A DNA stretch of 64,000 bases from Oxalobacter formigenes (GCF_002127965.1 NZ_CP018787.1:1674001-1738000), one strand, 5' to 3'; shown: positions 34,955-43,625, counted from the first letter of the stretch. The notes: generated by a model from the sequence alone, not told the origin. Made by a program: numbers and translations.

Positions 34955-36256
34955 ATGAAAATAAAACAACTGGTCAGTATGTACGGGGGTCAAACTGCAT
35001 TGGCTGGTTTGCTGGGAATCAGGCAAAGTGCCGTTGCGTACTGGGTCAAAAACAATAAGATTCCCGGAAAATGGCATCAGGAAATGCTATCAATTGCACA
35101 AAAAAAAGGCATTGATATTTCAGCAGTCGATTTGCTGGCCGTCGATCTTGCTGACAAATCATCAGGTACACCTCTCATCAACGAACAATCAGGCCAGCCG
35201 GGTCAATATCATGTTGCGCCTTCCGCAAGCCTTCATGAAGGTGCGGAACAATTTTTATTTTATGCATCGGAAGATGGAAACATCAAAGTTCAGGTATTCG
35301 TCAGGGATGAAACGGTATGGGCCTCACAAAAAGGCATGGCGGAAATTTTTGATGTAGATGTTCGAACCATTAACGAACATCTTCAAAACATATTTAAAAC
35401 CAGAGAGTTGGATGAATCAGCAGTTATCCGGAATTACCGGATAACTGCTGATGACGGAAAAAATTACAATACAAAATTTTATAGTCTGGATGCCATCATA
35501 TCCGTGGGATATCGTGTCAGTTCATACAAGGCGACTCAATTCCGGCGTTGGGCCACGTCCGTACTCAGGGAATACCTGATCAAGGGATTTACCCTGGACG
35601 ATGAGAGACTGAAACAGGGAAGCACACTTTTTGGCAAGGATTATTTTGATGAATTACTCGAACGCATCCGGGAAATCCGTGCTTCAGAACGCCGGTTTTA
35701 TCAACGCGTAACGGATATATACAGGGAATGCAGTATTGATTACGACCCGGAATCCCCGATAACGAAAGAATTTTACGCTCATATACAAGACAAGCTTCAT
35801 TACGCCATCCACGGACATACCGCTGCAGAACTCAAAATGATTCGTGCCGATGCGACAAAACCGAAAATGGGACTGACCAGCTATAAAAACGAAAAAACAG
35901 GCGGAAAAATCACAAAACTGGACGTCACCATCGGAAAAAACTATCTTACAGAAGAAGAAATCAGGGAACTCGAGAGGCTTGTCAGTATGTACCTGGACTG
36001 GGCAGAGGGATTTGCCAGAAGGCGCATCCCGATGACAATGAAGGACTGGGCACAAAGACTGGATGGATTCCTGAGTTTCAATGAATATCAGATACTTAAT
36101 GATTACGGAAAAAAAAGACGTGAGCTTGCCGACAGGCACGCGCTTGCCGAATTTGAAAAATACCGGATTATTCAGGATAGGGAATTCCTCTCCGACTTTG
36201 ACAAGCTTGCCGATGAAATAAAAACAAGAGGGCGACTTCCCAAAAAGAAAGCTTAG
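34955..36256 (+). CDS. rhuM: RhuM-family protein with an N-terminal HTH
   Basis: 433 residues from the ATG at 34955. Residues 1-60 are a Cro/YdaS-like helix-turn-helix (KQLVSMYGGQTALAGLLGIR, QSAVAYWVKNNKIPGKWH). Residues about 95-433 are a full RhuM domain (Virulence_RhuM): VWASQKGMAEIFDVDVRTIN, EHLQNIFKTRELD, SLDAIISVGYRVSSYKATQF and RRWATSVLREYLIKGFTLDD. RhuM was named from a Salmonella pathogenicity island, and its biochemical role is unclear. The extra HTH makes this a fusion with probable self-regulation. The upstream duplicated repeat fits that. Confidence 0.82.
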   Translation: MKIKQLVSMYGGQTALAGLLGIRQSAVAYWVKNNKIPGKWHQEMLSIAQKKGIDISAVDLLAVDLADKSSGTPLINEQSGQPGQYHVAPSASLHEGAEQFLFYASEDGNIKVQVFVRDETVWASQKGMAEIFDVDVRTINEHLQNIFKTRELDESAVIRNYRITADDGKNYNTKFYSLDAIISVGYRVSSYKATQFRRWATSVLREYLIKGFTLDDERLKQGSTLFGKDYFDELLERIREIRASERRFYQRVTDIYRECSIDYDPESPITKEFYAHIQDKLHYAIHGHTAAELKMIRADATKPKMGLTSYKNEKTGGKITKLDVTIGKNYLTEEEIRELERLVSMYLDWAEGFARRRIPMTMKDWAQRLDGFLSFNEYQILNDYGKKRRELADRHALAEFEKYRIIQDREFLSDFDKLADEIKTRGRLPKKKA

Positions 36257-36400
36257 CTCCATTTTGTTTTTACCATCTTGTGCACCAATTCCGTTTGCCA
36301 TTCGGCAAACAGATGACTTCAACAGCGTCACCTCAACCAGAACAGGCCATCCGGATTTTCGGACAAGACGGAAAACCGAGCGTTTCATCACACTGTTTCA

Positions 36401-36613
36401 TCATAAAAAAAGCCCCTCCATAGCGAAGGGGCAGTAAAACGGGACAATTTCTTTTAAAGACCGGCTAACAGCCAAAAATACACCGTTCACCCGTAGCGTG
36501 CCATCCCCTTTTCCTCCAGCAGAAGCAGCATTGAAAATTGGCGTCAAAACCTCCCACCTGTCTGGCATGGCTTCGGGAAAGAAAAACCTGACACGGAAAA
36601 CGTCTTTTTTCAT
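36401..36613 (-). CDS. Possible small hypothetical protein
   Basis: 70 residues (MKKDVFRVRFFFPEAMPDRW start), GGGAG nine bases before the ATG. Sequence is plausible (VLTPIFNAASAGGKGDG) but unassigned. Odd point: the reading frame continues through the terminator hairpin at 36412-36432 and its stop lies beyond the T-run, so the 3' end may be wrong or the gene decayed. Confidence 0.4.
   Translation of the reverse strand: MKKDVFRVRFFFPEAMPDRWEVLTPIFNAASAGGKGDGTLRVNGVFLAVSRSLKEIVPFYCPFAMEGLFL
36404..36432 (-). terminator. Terminator-like hairpin on the minus strand
   Basis: GCCCCT (36412-36417) and AGGGGC (36427-36432); a seven-T run follows on the minus strand. Confidence 0.6.
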
Positions 36614-36717
36614 CGGAAAATCTCCCTATTTAAACAACAACTTTCCCAATATCAAAAGCCCGGCTTCAAAAACTCGCCACTCACCTGTACCATAGAGACA
36701 AAAAGGAGAAAAAACAC

Positions 36718-37908
36718 ATGGACAACTTCACCTACTTCAACCCCACCCGCCTCTTCTTCGGCAAAGGCGAGGAAAACCATGTCGGCGACCGTGTCCGCAG
36801 GCTCGGCTGCAAAAAAGTGCTCGTCCACTACGGCAGCGCTTCCGCCGTCAAGTCCGGCCTGATCTACCGTGTCACCTCCTCACTGGAGCGGGCAGGCATC
36901 ACTGCGGTTTCCCTCGGTGGCGTGCGCCCGAATCCCCGAAGCGGACTGGTACATGAAGGCATCGAACTGTGCCGCAAGGAAGAAGTGGACTTTATCCTCG
37001 CCGTCGGCGGCGGCAGCGTCATCGATTCCGCCAAGGCCATCGCGCTGGGTGTCCCGTACAAGGGCGACTTCTGGGACTTTTTCGAAGGGAAGGCCTTCCC
37101 TTCCTCCGCCCTGCCCGTCGGCACCATCCTGACCATTGCCGCCTCGGGTAGCGAATCCTCGCCTGTCACTGTCATTACCCGTGAAGACGGCATGTTCAAG
37201 CGCCCCTACTCCAGCGACCGGATCAGACCGGTGCTGTCCATCCTGAACCCTGAACTCACCTTTTCCCTGCCGCCATTGCCGACGGCTGGTGGTGCAACCG
37301 ACATCATGTCGCACGTGCTGGAACGCTACTTCACCAATACCAAAGGCGTCGAACTGACCGACCGGCTGTGTGAATCCATCCTGTTGACCGTCAAGAACGA
37401 ACTGCCCCTTGCCCTGAAAGATCCCGAAGACTACGACCGCCGCGCCAACCTCATGCTGGCAGGAACCATGGCCCACAACGACATTTGCGGCATCGGGCGC
37501 GAACAGGACTGGGCGACCCATGCACTGGCGCACGAGCTCTCCGCCCGCTATGACGCACCGCACGGCGCGACGCTGGCCGTCGTCTTCCCGGCATGGATGG
37601 AATACGTCATGGATCACGACGTCAACCGCTTTGCCCAGATTGCCGTGCGCGTCTGGGGCTGTGACATGGACTACCAGCATCCCGACATCACTGCCCGCTA
37701 CGGCATCCGCGCATTCAGGGCCTTTCTGAAAATGGTCGGCATGCCGACGAGTTTTGCCGGTATCCGTGCAAGAGAAGACGACATCCCCGAACTGCTCGAC
37801 CAGCTCCAGATCGGCAACAGCACCATCGGCTCCTTCGTCAAACTCGACCGCAACGACTGCGAAAAAATCTACAAACTCGCCTGTCGGGAACCTTATAACG
37901 ACTTGTAA
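36718..37908 (+). CDS. Iron-containing alcohol dehydrogenase (YqhD/BDH-like)
   Basis: 396 residues, AAGGAG upstream. The N-terminus FYFNPTRLFFGKGE-like sequence and the dinucleotide region ILAVGGGSVIDSAKAIALG are typical of group III alcohol dehydrogenases of the NADPH-dependent butanol dehydrogenase type. Metal ligands are visible as GGATDIMSHVLE (Asp, His), then WATHALAHELSARYDAPHGA (two His). It likely reduces aldehydes, with broad range; a role in aldehyde detoxification is inference. Confidence 0.87.
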   Translation: MDNFTYFNPTRLFFGKGEENHVGDRVRRLGCKKVLVHYGSASAVKSGLIYRVTSSLERAGITAVSLGGVRPNPRSGLVHEGIELCRKEEVDFILAVGGGSVIDSAKAIALGVPYKGDFWDFFEGKAFPSSALPVGTILTIAASGSESSPVTVITREDGMFKRPYSSDRIRPVLSILNPELTFSLPPLPTAGGATDIMSHVLERYFTNTKGVELTDRLCESILLTVKNELPLALKDPEDYDRRANLMLAGTMAHNDICGIGREQDWATHALAHELSARYDAPHGATLAVVFPAWMEYVMDHDVNRFAQIAVRVWGCDMDYQHPDITARYGIRAFRAFLKMVGMPTSFAGIRAREDDIPELLDQLQIGNSTIGSFVKLDRNDCEKIYKLACREPYNDL

Positions 37909-37945
37909 TTACCCCAAATCGGGTCGGGAAACTGGCATCCCAAAC

Positions 37946-37986
37946 ATGTATGCGCATAAAAAAATATCGTTTTTATGCGCATACAT
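37946..37986. promoter_or_regulatory. 17-bp perfect inverted repeat upstream of ccdA
   Basis: Arms 37946-37962 and 37970-37986 are exact reverse complements with a seven-base spacer. Each contains TATGCGCATA, itself a palindrome, so the site holds two identical operator boxes about 34 bp upstream of ccdA. A CcdA-type autoregulatory operator is the best reading. Confidence 0.6.
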
Positions 37987-38019
37987 GGCAGATCAAGGCA
38001 CTAAAAAAGAAGGCCTGTT

Positions 38020-38265
38020 ATGGAAACATCCCGTTCATCCTCACCGCCTTCGAAAAACAGGCAACCTGAGCTGGAGAAACAATCTTTGAATAAATCACGC
38101 GAAATGAAAATCAGGCTTTCCCGGGAAGCCGAAACTGGCATCATGAAAGCCATTGCTGAAAAACGCGCCGCCATCTGGCAGAAAGAAAACGAAAAAGCGA
38201 TTGAAAGTTCCAATGCATATGTGGAAAAGCACGGGTTGCCGCCGGAAAAATACAGAATGTTTTAA
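38020..38265 (+). CDS. ccdA: CcdA-family antitoxin
   Basis: 81 residues, GAAGG upstream of the ATG. The C-terminal half matches CcdA: AAIWQKENEKAIESSNAYVE and KHGLPPEKYRMF, the region that wraps round CcdB. The N-terminal part is basic and would form the ribbon-helix-helix DNA-binding domain (SREMKIRLSREAETGIMKAI). The gene ends TAATG, which would have coupled it to ccdB; that ccdB is broken. So it is an antitoxin without an active local toxin. Confidence 0.78.
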   Translation: METSRSSSPPSKNRQPELEKQSLNKSREMKIRLSREAETGIMKAIAEKRAAIWQKENEKAIESSNAYVEKHGLPPEKYRMF

Positions 38266-38569
38266 TGACCCCTTAACGATCCCGCCTTTGTCTCCAATCC
38301 CCACTGAAACGGTTAGTTAGTCAATGTCCAGTCCGGCCGGTTCTCCCTGATGGACACCGGAATGGTCATTCTGCCAATGCTGCCCCCAAGCCCCGAAACC
38401 GGCAAACAGTCTCAACCCTCTCCTTGAAATCGGTGGCGAACCGTATGTCATGGTGACGCAATACATGGCCGCTTTCCCGGCCAGTACGCTCAAAAATGAA
38501 GTATCGAATGCCCATTTCCGGCAGGACGACGTTTCTGCCGCACTCGATCTTCTGTTTCACGGATTCTGA
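38266..38569 (+). pseudogene. ccdB: Decayed ccdB toxin gene
   Basis: Translation in pieces gives the CcdB order: FVSNPH near the start, VNVQSGRFSLMDTGMVILPM (equivalent of LLDVQSDLL...TRVVVPL), then after a one-base frame change LNPLLEIGGEPYVMVTQYMA, and the C-terminal DVSAALDLLFHGF before TGA at 38567-38569. The frame is broken by early stops and at least one indel near 38405, so no functional DNA-gyrase poison is made. It lies directly after ccdA. Confidence 0.75.
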
Positions 38570-38972
38570 CGGATAAGCCAGTTTTTCCGGCATACTTTTG
38601 TAACAGAAAACCTGAATCAGACAACACCCGTTCATTCAAAATACAGGCTGCCAGTCATTAGCCGGACTGTCACCCCTTCAAAAAACACGTCTCATGAAAA
38701 TCACGGGAGTAAAAAAACGGTAAAACCACGACAGTGTGGCTCCCGCAGGCGAAATCAACCGTCAATGCCCGATAAAAGCATCCCACAGACGAACTCACCT
38801 TGCAGGACAAATTCCGCGCAGTAATGCCAGCTTGCCAGCAAGTCAGCGACAAACGGGAAAAGAAATTTTTCGCATGCACAGGCAACGCAAAAAACAGGAC
38901 ACCGTTCTGCCATGACAAGCCAGCTCCCCTTTACCGCAGAACAGTAAAGGAAAGGCGACCGTCATAGCGGTA
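38570..38972. other. Intergenic region, nothing recognised
   Basis: About 400 bases between the ccdB remnant and the serine-hydrolase-like gene, with no credible gene, hairpin terminator or repeat. Confidence 0.5.
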
Positions 38973-40502
38973 TCAATACAAATTGGCGGCGATACCAACC
39001 AGTTTTTCAAGCAATTTCTGCATATCGGGAATAATCGGATGCGATTGCATCTGATATCGCCCGGCAACCAGGTCAAGTCTGGGCGCCGTCACCCAAACGC
39101 TGCCCTCCGCATCTTCCCAGACCGCGATTTTAAGGGGCAATTCCAGACAAATCGCCGGATTGGCCTGCATCAATTTCGTCCCGACAGACGGCGAGCCGAA
39201 CACCGTCACCACCGCCGGTGCCATCGACATACCGGCCTCTTCAGCATTTTTCCCATGATCGAACGTCGCGAAAACCGGAATTCCCATTTTCTTCAATGCC
39301 CCGCGCAAGCGCAAAACCGATTCCGCTACATCGAAAACGCTTTCCTGTGTATAAAACAGCTCGTCATCGACACCGGACGCCAGCTTCTTCCCGAAAGCCG
39401 ATGCAATACGCCGCGCCAGATTCGACAAATCCACCCCTTCCCGGTTACACATCAACGTCACGCAAACCAGCTCGTTTGGATCGGTAAAACGGGACAGAAA
39501 TGCCGAATAGCCCGGAACCGTCCCCTTGATATCCATCAGTCCCCTGTGATGCTGGAACTGCCATCCCGCCATGGCCGGAACGACTTTCCCGCTCGCCAAC
39601 ACCGTCGGCTTGTAAATCAGAGCCCGGTTTTCCGGTTTTTCAATCAGAATGCTCCCGGCCAGAGCGATATCCCAGGTACTGATATCTTCCGCAGAGGCCC
39701 AGATATCCGCAAACCCTTTCAACGTACCGGAAAGAAAAGGAGAAGTCGCCACCAGGCCGTCCGGAATCAGGCGTGTACCCGCCGCCGGTTCTGCCGGATC
39801 GATAAACCGTCCCTCCTTCGTAAACAGACTGTGCCGCGTATTCTCCGGAGTGATTTTTTCATTGTCCAGCTTCGGAAAATCCTCCCTGAACATCGTTCGC
39901 CGCAACCCCAGATACCGGATCTGGTTTTCCGTCACGAAATCGTGATAAGACTGTCCGGCAGCCTTTTCGACGATTTGTGCCAGCAGCAGAAAATTCGTCG
40001 CAGAGAGTTTCACGTCCGTCCCCGGTTCAAAAGCCAGAGGCGTTTTGGCAACCATCTTCACGAGCTCCGCCGGTTCATACATTTTCTGCGGATCGAAACC
40101 GGCACTGTCACGGTAATCGGCAATCCCGGACGCATGCTGAAGCAGCTCAAACACGGTAATCGCACGCCATGCCTGCGGCAAGCTGTCCAGCCACTGCGAC
40201 ACAGGAGACTCCAGCTTGAGACGTCCACGCTCAAAAAGCTGCATCACCGCAACGGCATTGAAAGCCTGTGAAATCTGGGCGGCAGGCCAGATCGTTTTGG
40301 CCGACGCCAGCTGTCCCGTTTGTGCATTCGACACACCATATCCCACAATCCTTGGAATATAAGGCGCCTGGACAATCGCCAGCGTCATACCGGGAATCGA
40401 TTCCTTCTCCATAAAATCGACAATCATCCGGTCAATCGGAATACCCTGATATTCCACCCTGAAACTGCCGCGTCCTTCGTTCGGTAAAGTCAAAATATTC
40501 AT
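38973..40502 (-). CDS. Serine-hydrolase-like (class C beta-lactamase fold) pseudoenzyme fused to DUF302
   Basis: 509 residues, GGAAGGGG upstream. Residues 20-365 follow the beta-lactamase/AmpC-like fold (GMTLAIVQA, FNAVAVMQLFERGRLKLESP, VFELLQHASGIADY, TNFLLLAQIVEKAAGQSYHD). The catalytic motif SxxK is replaced: the aligned segment reads AAQISQAFN with Gln76 and Gln79 at the Ser and Lys positions, and the YxN motif reads LSA (166-168). Residues about 375-505 are a DUF302 domain (PVFATFDHGKNAEEAGM, TVFGSPSVGTKLMQANP, WVTAPRLD). The fusion is unusual. No signal peptide, so probably cytoplasmic; likely a binding rather than a hydrolytic protein. Confidence 0.78.
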   Translation of the reverse strand: MNILTLPNEGRGSFRVEYQGIPIDRMIVDFMEKESIPGMTLAIVQAPYIPRIVGYGVSNAQTGQLASAKTIWPAAQISQAFNAVAVMQLFERGRLKLESPVSQWLDSLPQAWRAITVFELLQHASGIADYRDSAGFDPQKMYEPAELVKMVAKTPLAFEPGTDVKLSATNFLLLAQIVEKAAGQSYHDFVTENQIRYLGLRRTMFREDFPKLDNEKITPENTRHSLFTKEGRFIDPAEPAAGTRLIPDGLVATSPFLSGTLKGFADIWASAEDISTWDIALAGSILIEKPENRALIYKPTVLASGKVVPAMAGWQFQHHRGLMDIKGTVPGYSAFLSRFTDPNELVCVTLMCNREGVDLSNLARRIASAFGKKLASGVDDELFYTQESVFDVAESVLRLRGALKKMGIPVFATFDHGKNAEEAGMSMAPAVVTVFGSPSVGTKLMQANPAICLELPLKIAVWEDAEGSVWVTAPRLDLVAGRYQMQSHPIIPDMQKLLEKLVGIAANLY

Positions 40503-41033
40503 TTTTCCGCCCCTTCCGGTAAATTAAGCCCGACAATGCGATATTGGCATGCCGCCCTATCATCCCCGGGCATTACGCATACCGGCAAGAACAGCCGGTT
40601 TGTAAAAACGATATATAAATAACGCCGCAGGAAAATACTCTATTCTGAATTTGTCAGTCCTGTGACAAGGAAGTTCGCCCGAATTCCCTTTTTTTCAGGT
40701 AAAAACATATAAACGGTCGAAACATGTCATCGTCAAAATCGTTTGATGCCACAAAAGCCACAAAAAAAAAGCCCCGTCTTGAAACGAAGCCAGAGCAGAT
40801 ACCCTGAACATGGACTGAATGAGTCGTCATTTTTGACCGGAATGACAAAATCATACAGGGCGATAGCACTTCGGCCGGCAAAAAGCCCGTGCGCATCGAA
40901 AAACATCATCAGGGAAATCAAAATAACAACGTTTCAATCACTTTTACACATAAATAAAAGCCAGCCATAAAATTTCCATACGTAAACCAGACTCATCCAT
41001 ACTATAATTAAAACATCAAATAATGTTGATATA
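40503..41033. other. Intergenic region without a clear gene
   Basis: 530 bases. Minus-strand frames at 40654-40896 and 40733-40921 have no ribosome site and pass through a wobble-containing hairpin with a nine-T run (about 40760-40795), which could be a terminator or an sRNA end. Nothing else recognised. Confidence 0.45.
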
Positions 41034-41064
41034 TTGACAATTTTTTCCGGAAATATGCTATAAT
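41034..41064 (+). promoter_or_regulatory. Promoter of the repeat leader/rrf2 unit
   Basis: TTGACA (41034-41039) and TATAAT (41059-41064), spacing 19. It points at the heptanucleotide-repeat leader and the Rrf2 gene. Confidence 0.65.
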
Positions 41065-41082
41065 ATAAAGAGGAAAATAAAA

Positions 41083-41277
41083 ATGGCTCAACGCTCAACG
41101 CTCAACGCTCAACGCTCAACGCTCAACGCTCAACGCTCAACGCTCAACGCTCAACGCTCAACGCTCAACGCTCAACGCTCAACGCTCAACGCTCAACGCT
41201 CAACGCTCAACGCTCAACGCTCAACGCTGATTCGCTGTTTTTCCCTCACCTTCTCCCTGCAAACCAGCCCGTTATGA
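41083..41277 (+). CDS. Possible leader peptide made of AQRSTLN repeats
   Basis: 64 residues. The ATG at 41083 has AGAGG upstream and follows a good promoter, so translation is plausible. The body is about seven repeats of the heptapeptide AQRSTLN, encoded by the 7-bp tandem tract, then IRCFSLTFSLQTSPL. Since 7 is not a multiple of 3, gain or loss of one unit changes the frame after the tract. It ends 37 bp before the rrf2 start. Could be chance translation of a repeat. Confidence 0.4.
   Translation: MAQRSTLNAQRSTLNAQRSTLNAQRSTLNAQRSTLNAQRSTLNAQRSTLIRCFSLTFSLQTSPL
41086..41228. repeat. Heptanucleotide tandem repeat (GCTCAAC, about 20.4 copies)
   Basis: 143 bases of uninterrupted GCTCAAC units, no variant copies seen. 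Such pure short-unit tracts change length by slipped-strand mispairing. It lies between the promoter at 41034-41064 and the Rrf2 regulator gene, just after an ATG with a ribosome site. Confidence 0.95.
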
Positions 41278-41314
41278 AACGGGGCGATGAAACAGGTGTA
41301 TGGGGAGAAAAGCC

Positions 41315-41740
41315 ATGAGAATCGCGACCAAGGAACGTTACGCCCTGAAACTGATGGTCGATCTGGCATTGCAGGACAAGGATGAATATATCTCCATCAA
41401 TTCGATTTCAACCCGGCAGGGCATCTCCATTGCGAGCCTTCGCGCCGTCGCCCGGGCCTTGACAGCCGCAGGACTGATCGAGACAAACACCGGACATTTG
41501 TATCACTACCGCCTGAATCGTGATGCTGCACAAATACCCATACCGGAAATCCTGAGAGCCACCGATGGTAAATTCGCCTGCACGGCCTGCTCTGAAATCG
41601 AACCGGAAAAGTGTACCCGCCACCGGGTCTGTGCAAATGTTCTGTTCTGGGAAGGGATGCAGGAATCAGAGTTCATCGGCACAAAATCCGGCCAGACTCT
41701 TTGTGATCTGACCGATTTTTGCAGAAACAAGACAAACTGA
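41315..41740 (+). CDS. Rrf2-family transcription regulator
   Basis: 141 residues from the ATG at 41315 (GGGAG upstream; an in-frame ATG at 41300 is less likely). Rrf2 features: RIATKERYALKLMVDLAL, a winged helix with ISTRQGISIASLRAVARALTAAGLIE, and a cysteine group CTACSEIEPEKCTRHRVC that could hold an iron-sulfur cluster, as in NsrR and IscR. The sensed signal is not readable. Expression is behind a heptanucleotide tract, suggesting variable expression. Confidence 0.82.
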   Translation: MRIATKERYALKLMVDLALQDKDEYISINSISTRQGISIASLRAVARALTAAGLIETNTGHLYHYRLNRDAAQIPIPEILRATDGKFACTACSEIEPEKCTRHRVCANVLFWEGMQESEFIGTKSGQTLCDLTDFCRNKTN

Positions 41741-41842
41741 ATACCCGATTGGCTCCCATAGCTGAAAGCGGGCTGCGATTATCCATCGACAGAACACTCC
41801 CGGCACGCCTCATCCGTTGCAAACCGGTTTTCAGGGAAAGAA

Positions 41843-42556
41843 TTATTTTTCCAGACGGAGATTTTCCAGAATCAAATCATCATCATTGATGGATACCTTG
41901 AAAAAGGGATGACGCGCGACTGCGGAAAAGAAAGCGCAGGCACAACCTTCACGCATACGGTCATGAAGTTCAACCCCCAGCATTCTTGTTTTGGGCAACC
42001 ATGAATCCACGTCGCCTTCGAATACATCCTTTTCGGCCCCTTCAATATCGATCTTGAGGATATCGATACCCGTCATGCCGAACTGGCCCATAATGTCATC
42101 GATCGTAATGGCCCTGACGACATTACCCTGATCGCCCCCGTCCGGCTCTGAACATTCAAACGTTTGCCTGCCCCAGTTGCCCCAGCCATTGTCTTCAACT
42201 TTCAGGAAAGTATTTGCGCCGGATTTCCTGCCCCACAGACCTGCCTTGACCGGAATGATATTGGGATACGGACGAATGTTTTCGAGCATGGTGTCGAAAT
42301 TATCCTGATCGGGTTCGATGGCGATGATACGTGCATCCGGATAAAGACGGGCAAAATAAACAGAAGTGCATCCGATATTGGCGCCTGCATCAATGATATT
42401 GACCGGATTGTCGACCAACAAGTCCTTGTACTGTTCCTTGACAATCACGTTATAAAAAACCGTTCTGTCAGACGTTTTTTTTCTGAGTTTCAAACCGAAT
42501 TCTTTCTGATACTTCCATATACTGAATGCGCGTTTGATATTCCCTGTCAGTCCCAT
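41843..42556 (-). CDS. FkbM-family methyltransferase
   Basis: 237 residues, AGGGG upstream. FkbM motifs: VNIIDAGANIGCTSVYFARL (motif I), RIIAIEPDQDNFDTMLENI (motif II), and DILKIDIEGAEKDVFEG near the C-terminus. Such proteins methylate hydroxyl groups on polyketides, sugars or surface glycans; substrate unknown. It stands alone, facing away from the Rrf2 gene and converging on none. Cytoplasmic. Confidence 0.85.
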   Translation of the reverse strand: MGLTGNIKRAFSIWKYQKEFGLKLRKKTSDRTVFYNVIVKEQYKDLLVDNPVNIIDAGANIGCTSVYFARLYPDARIIAIEPDQDNFDTMLENIRPYPNIIPVKAGLWGRKSGANTFLKVEDNGWGNWGRQTFECSEPDGGDQGNVVRAITIDDIMGQFGMTGIDILKIDIEGAEKDVFEGDVDSWLPKTRMLGVELHDRMREGCACAFFSAVARHPFFKVSINDDDLILENLRLEK

Positions 42557-42725
42557 TGTGATAGCCCCTGAATTAATTTATTAAATATTATATTAACAAC
42601 AAGAAAAATCCAGATTATTTGAGCATATCCATTTAATTTTATGACTTTCCGTTGCGTCCGCATCCTGATATCATCATAGAGTTAACGGCGAAGTCCCTTT
42701 CTGCAATTTTTACAGAGGCAAAACC

Positions 42726-43625
42726 ATGCAAGAAAAAAAACAGACGCAAAGCTGGTTCAGCAAATACGCCACCCTGCTGATTCTGGTCATCCTGATCGCA
42801 CCTGCCGGACTGGTTTTCGCAAGTCCGCAAGACGCCGCCAAAGGCATGGCGCTCTATGAAACGAAACACTATCAGGATGCTTTCCCGCTCCTGAAAAAAG
42901 CCGCTGAAGAAGGCGACGTGACCGCCCAGCTCTACGTTGGCAACATGTACCGTGAAGGCCTCGGCGTCAAAAAAGATTACGCAAAAACCATTCCATGGTT
43001 TGAAAAAGCCGCCAATGCCGGCAATGCCAAAGCGCAAACCTACCTCGGCATCGCCTACAGCGAAGGCCTTGGCGTCGCTCCCGACTACACCAAAGCCGCC
43101 CAGTGGTTTGAAAAAGCCGCCAACCAGAACTACGGCCCGGCCCAGACTTTGGTTGGCGTTATGTATTACAAGGGAATGGGCGTTGAACAAAACTTCGGAA
43201 CCGCCAAAATGTGGCTTGAAAAAGCATCTGCACAGGGCGAAAAAGACGCACAGTCCTTCCTCGGCCTCATGTACCTTGAAGGCGACGACAACAACAAGAA
43301 CCCGAAAAAGGCCGTTGAACTCCTGACAAAGGCAGCCGATCAGAACGAACCGCTGGCCCAGACCGTACTCGGCATCATGTACATCCAGGGCAAATTCGTC
43401 AAACAGGACTACAAAAAAGCGGAAGAACTGCTGACCAAAGGCGCCGAAGCCGGCAATACCGACGCAGCGACCTTCCTCGGCAACATGTACTACCGTGGCC
43501 AGGGCGTTGACAAGGACAAGGCCAAAGCCGTCAAATGGCTGGAAAAAGCCGCCATCCGTGGCGACGTCGATGCACAGGAACTGCTCCACCGCATCCACTA
43601 CGGCACCCCCGGCGCACCGAAATAA
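42726..43625 (+). CDS. Sel1-repeat protein, exported or membrane-anchored
   Basis: 299 residues. Residues 14-32 are hydrophobic (YATLLILVILIAPAGLVFA), a signal peptide or anchor. From about residue 37, seven Sel1-like repeats of 36 residues follow (AQLYVGNMYREGLGVKKDYA, AQTYLGIAYSEGLGVAPDYT, AQTLVGVMYYKGMGVEQNFG and so on). Sel1 repeats form a right-handed helical superhelix for protein binding. A perfect terminator follows at 43646. Several Sel1 proteins in the window sit next to effector-like genes; this one does not. Confidence 0.85.
   Translation: MQEKKQTQSWFSKYATLLILVILIAPAGLVFASPQDAAKGMALYETKHYQDAFPLLKKAAEEGDVTAQLYVGNMYREGLGVKKDYAKTIPWFEKAANAGNAKAQTYLGIAYSEGLGVAPDYTKAAQWFEKAANQNYGPAQTLVGVMYYKGMGVEQNFGTAKMWLEKASAQGEKDAQSFLGLMYLEGDDNNKNPKKAVELLTKAADQNEPLAQTVLGIMYIQGKFVKQDYKKAEELLTKGAEAGNTDAATFLGNMYYRGQGVDKDKAKAVKWLEKAAIRGDVDAQELLHRIHYGTPGAPK

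Larger units (their letters stand above)
36257..36717. other. Intergenic region between rhuM and alcohol dehydrogenase genes
   Basis: 460 bases. It holds one possible minus-strand small gene (36401-36613) and a minus-strand terminator-like hairpin (36412-36432). Otherwise no feature seen. Confidence 0.5.

Noticed and set aside
39039-40271. Plus-strand open frame of 410 codons opposite the serine-hydrolase-like gene
   Set aside because: Antisense shadow; basic, low-complexity product with no domain, while the minus frame is well conserved.
40654-40921. Two short minus-strand frames near 40.7-40.9 kb
   Set aside because: They run through a hairpin with a nine-T run and have no ribosome site; an sRNA or terminator is as likely.
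41086-41228. Possible CRISPR array
   Set aside because: The repeat unit is 7 bp with no spacers; it is a simple tandem repeat.
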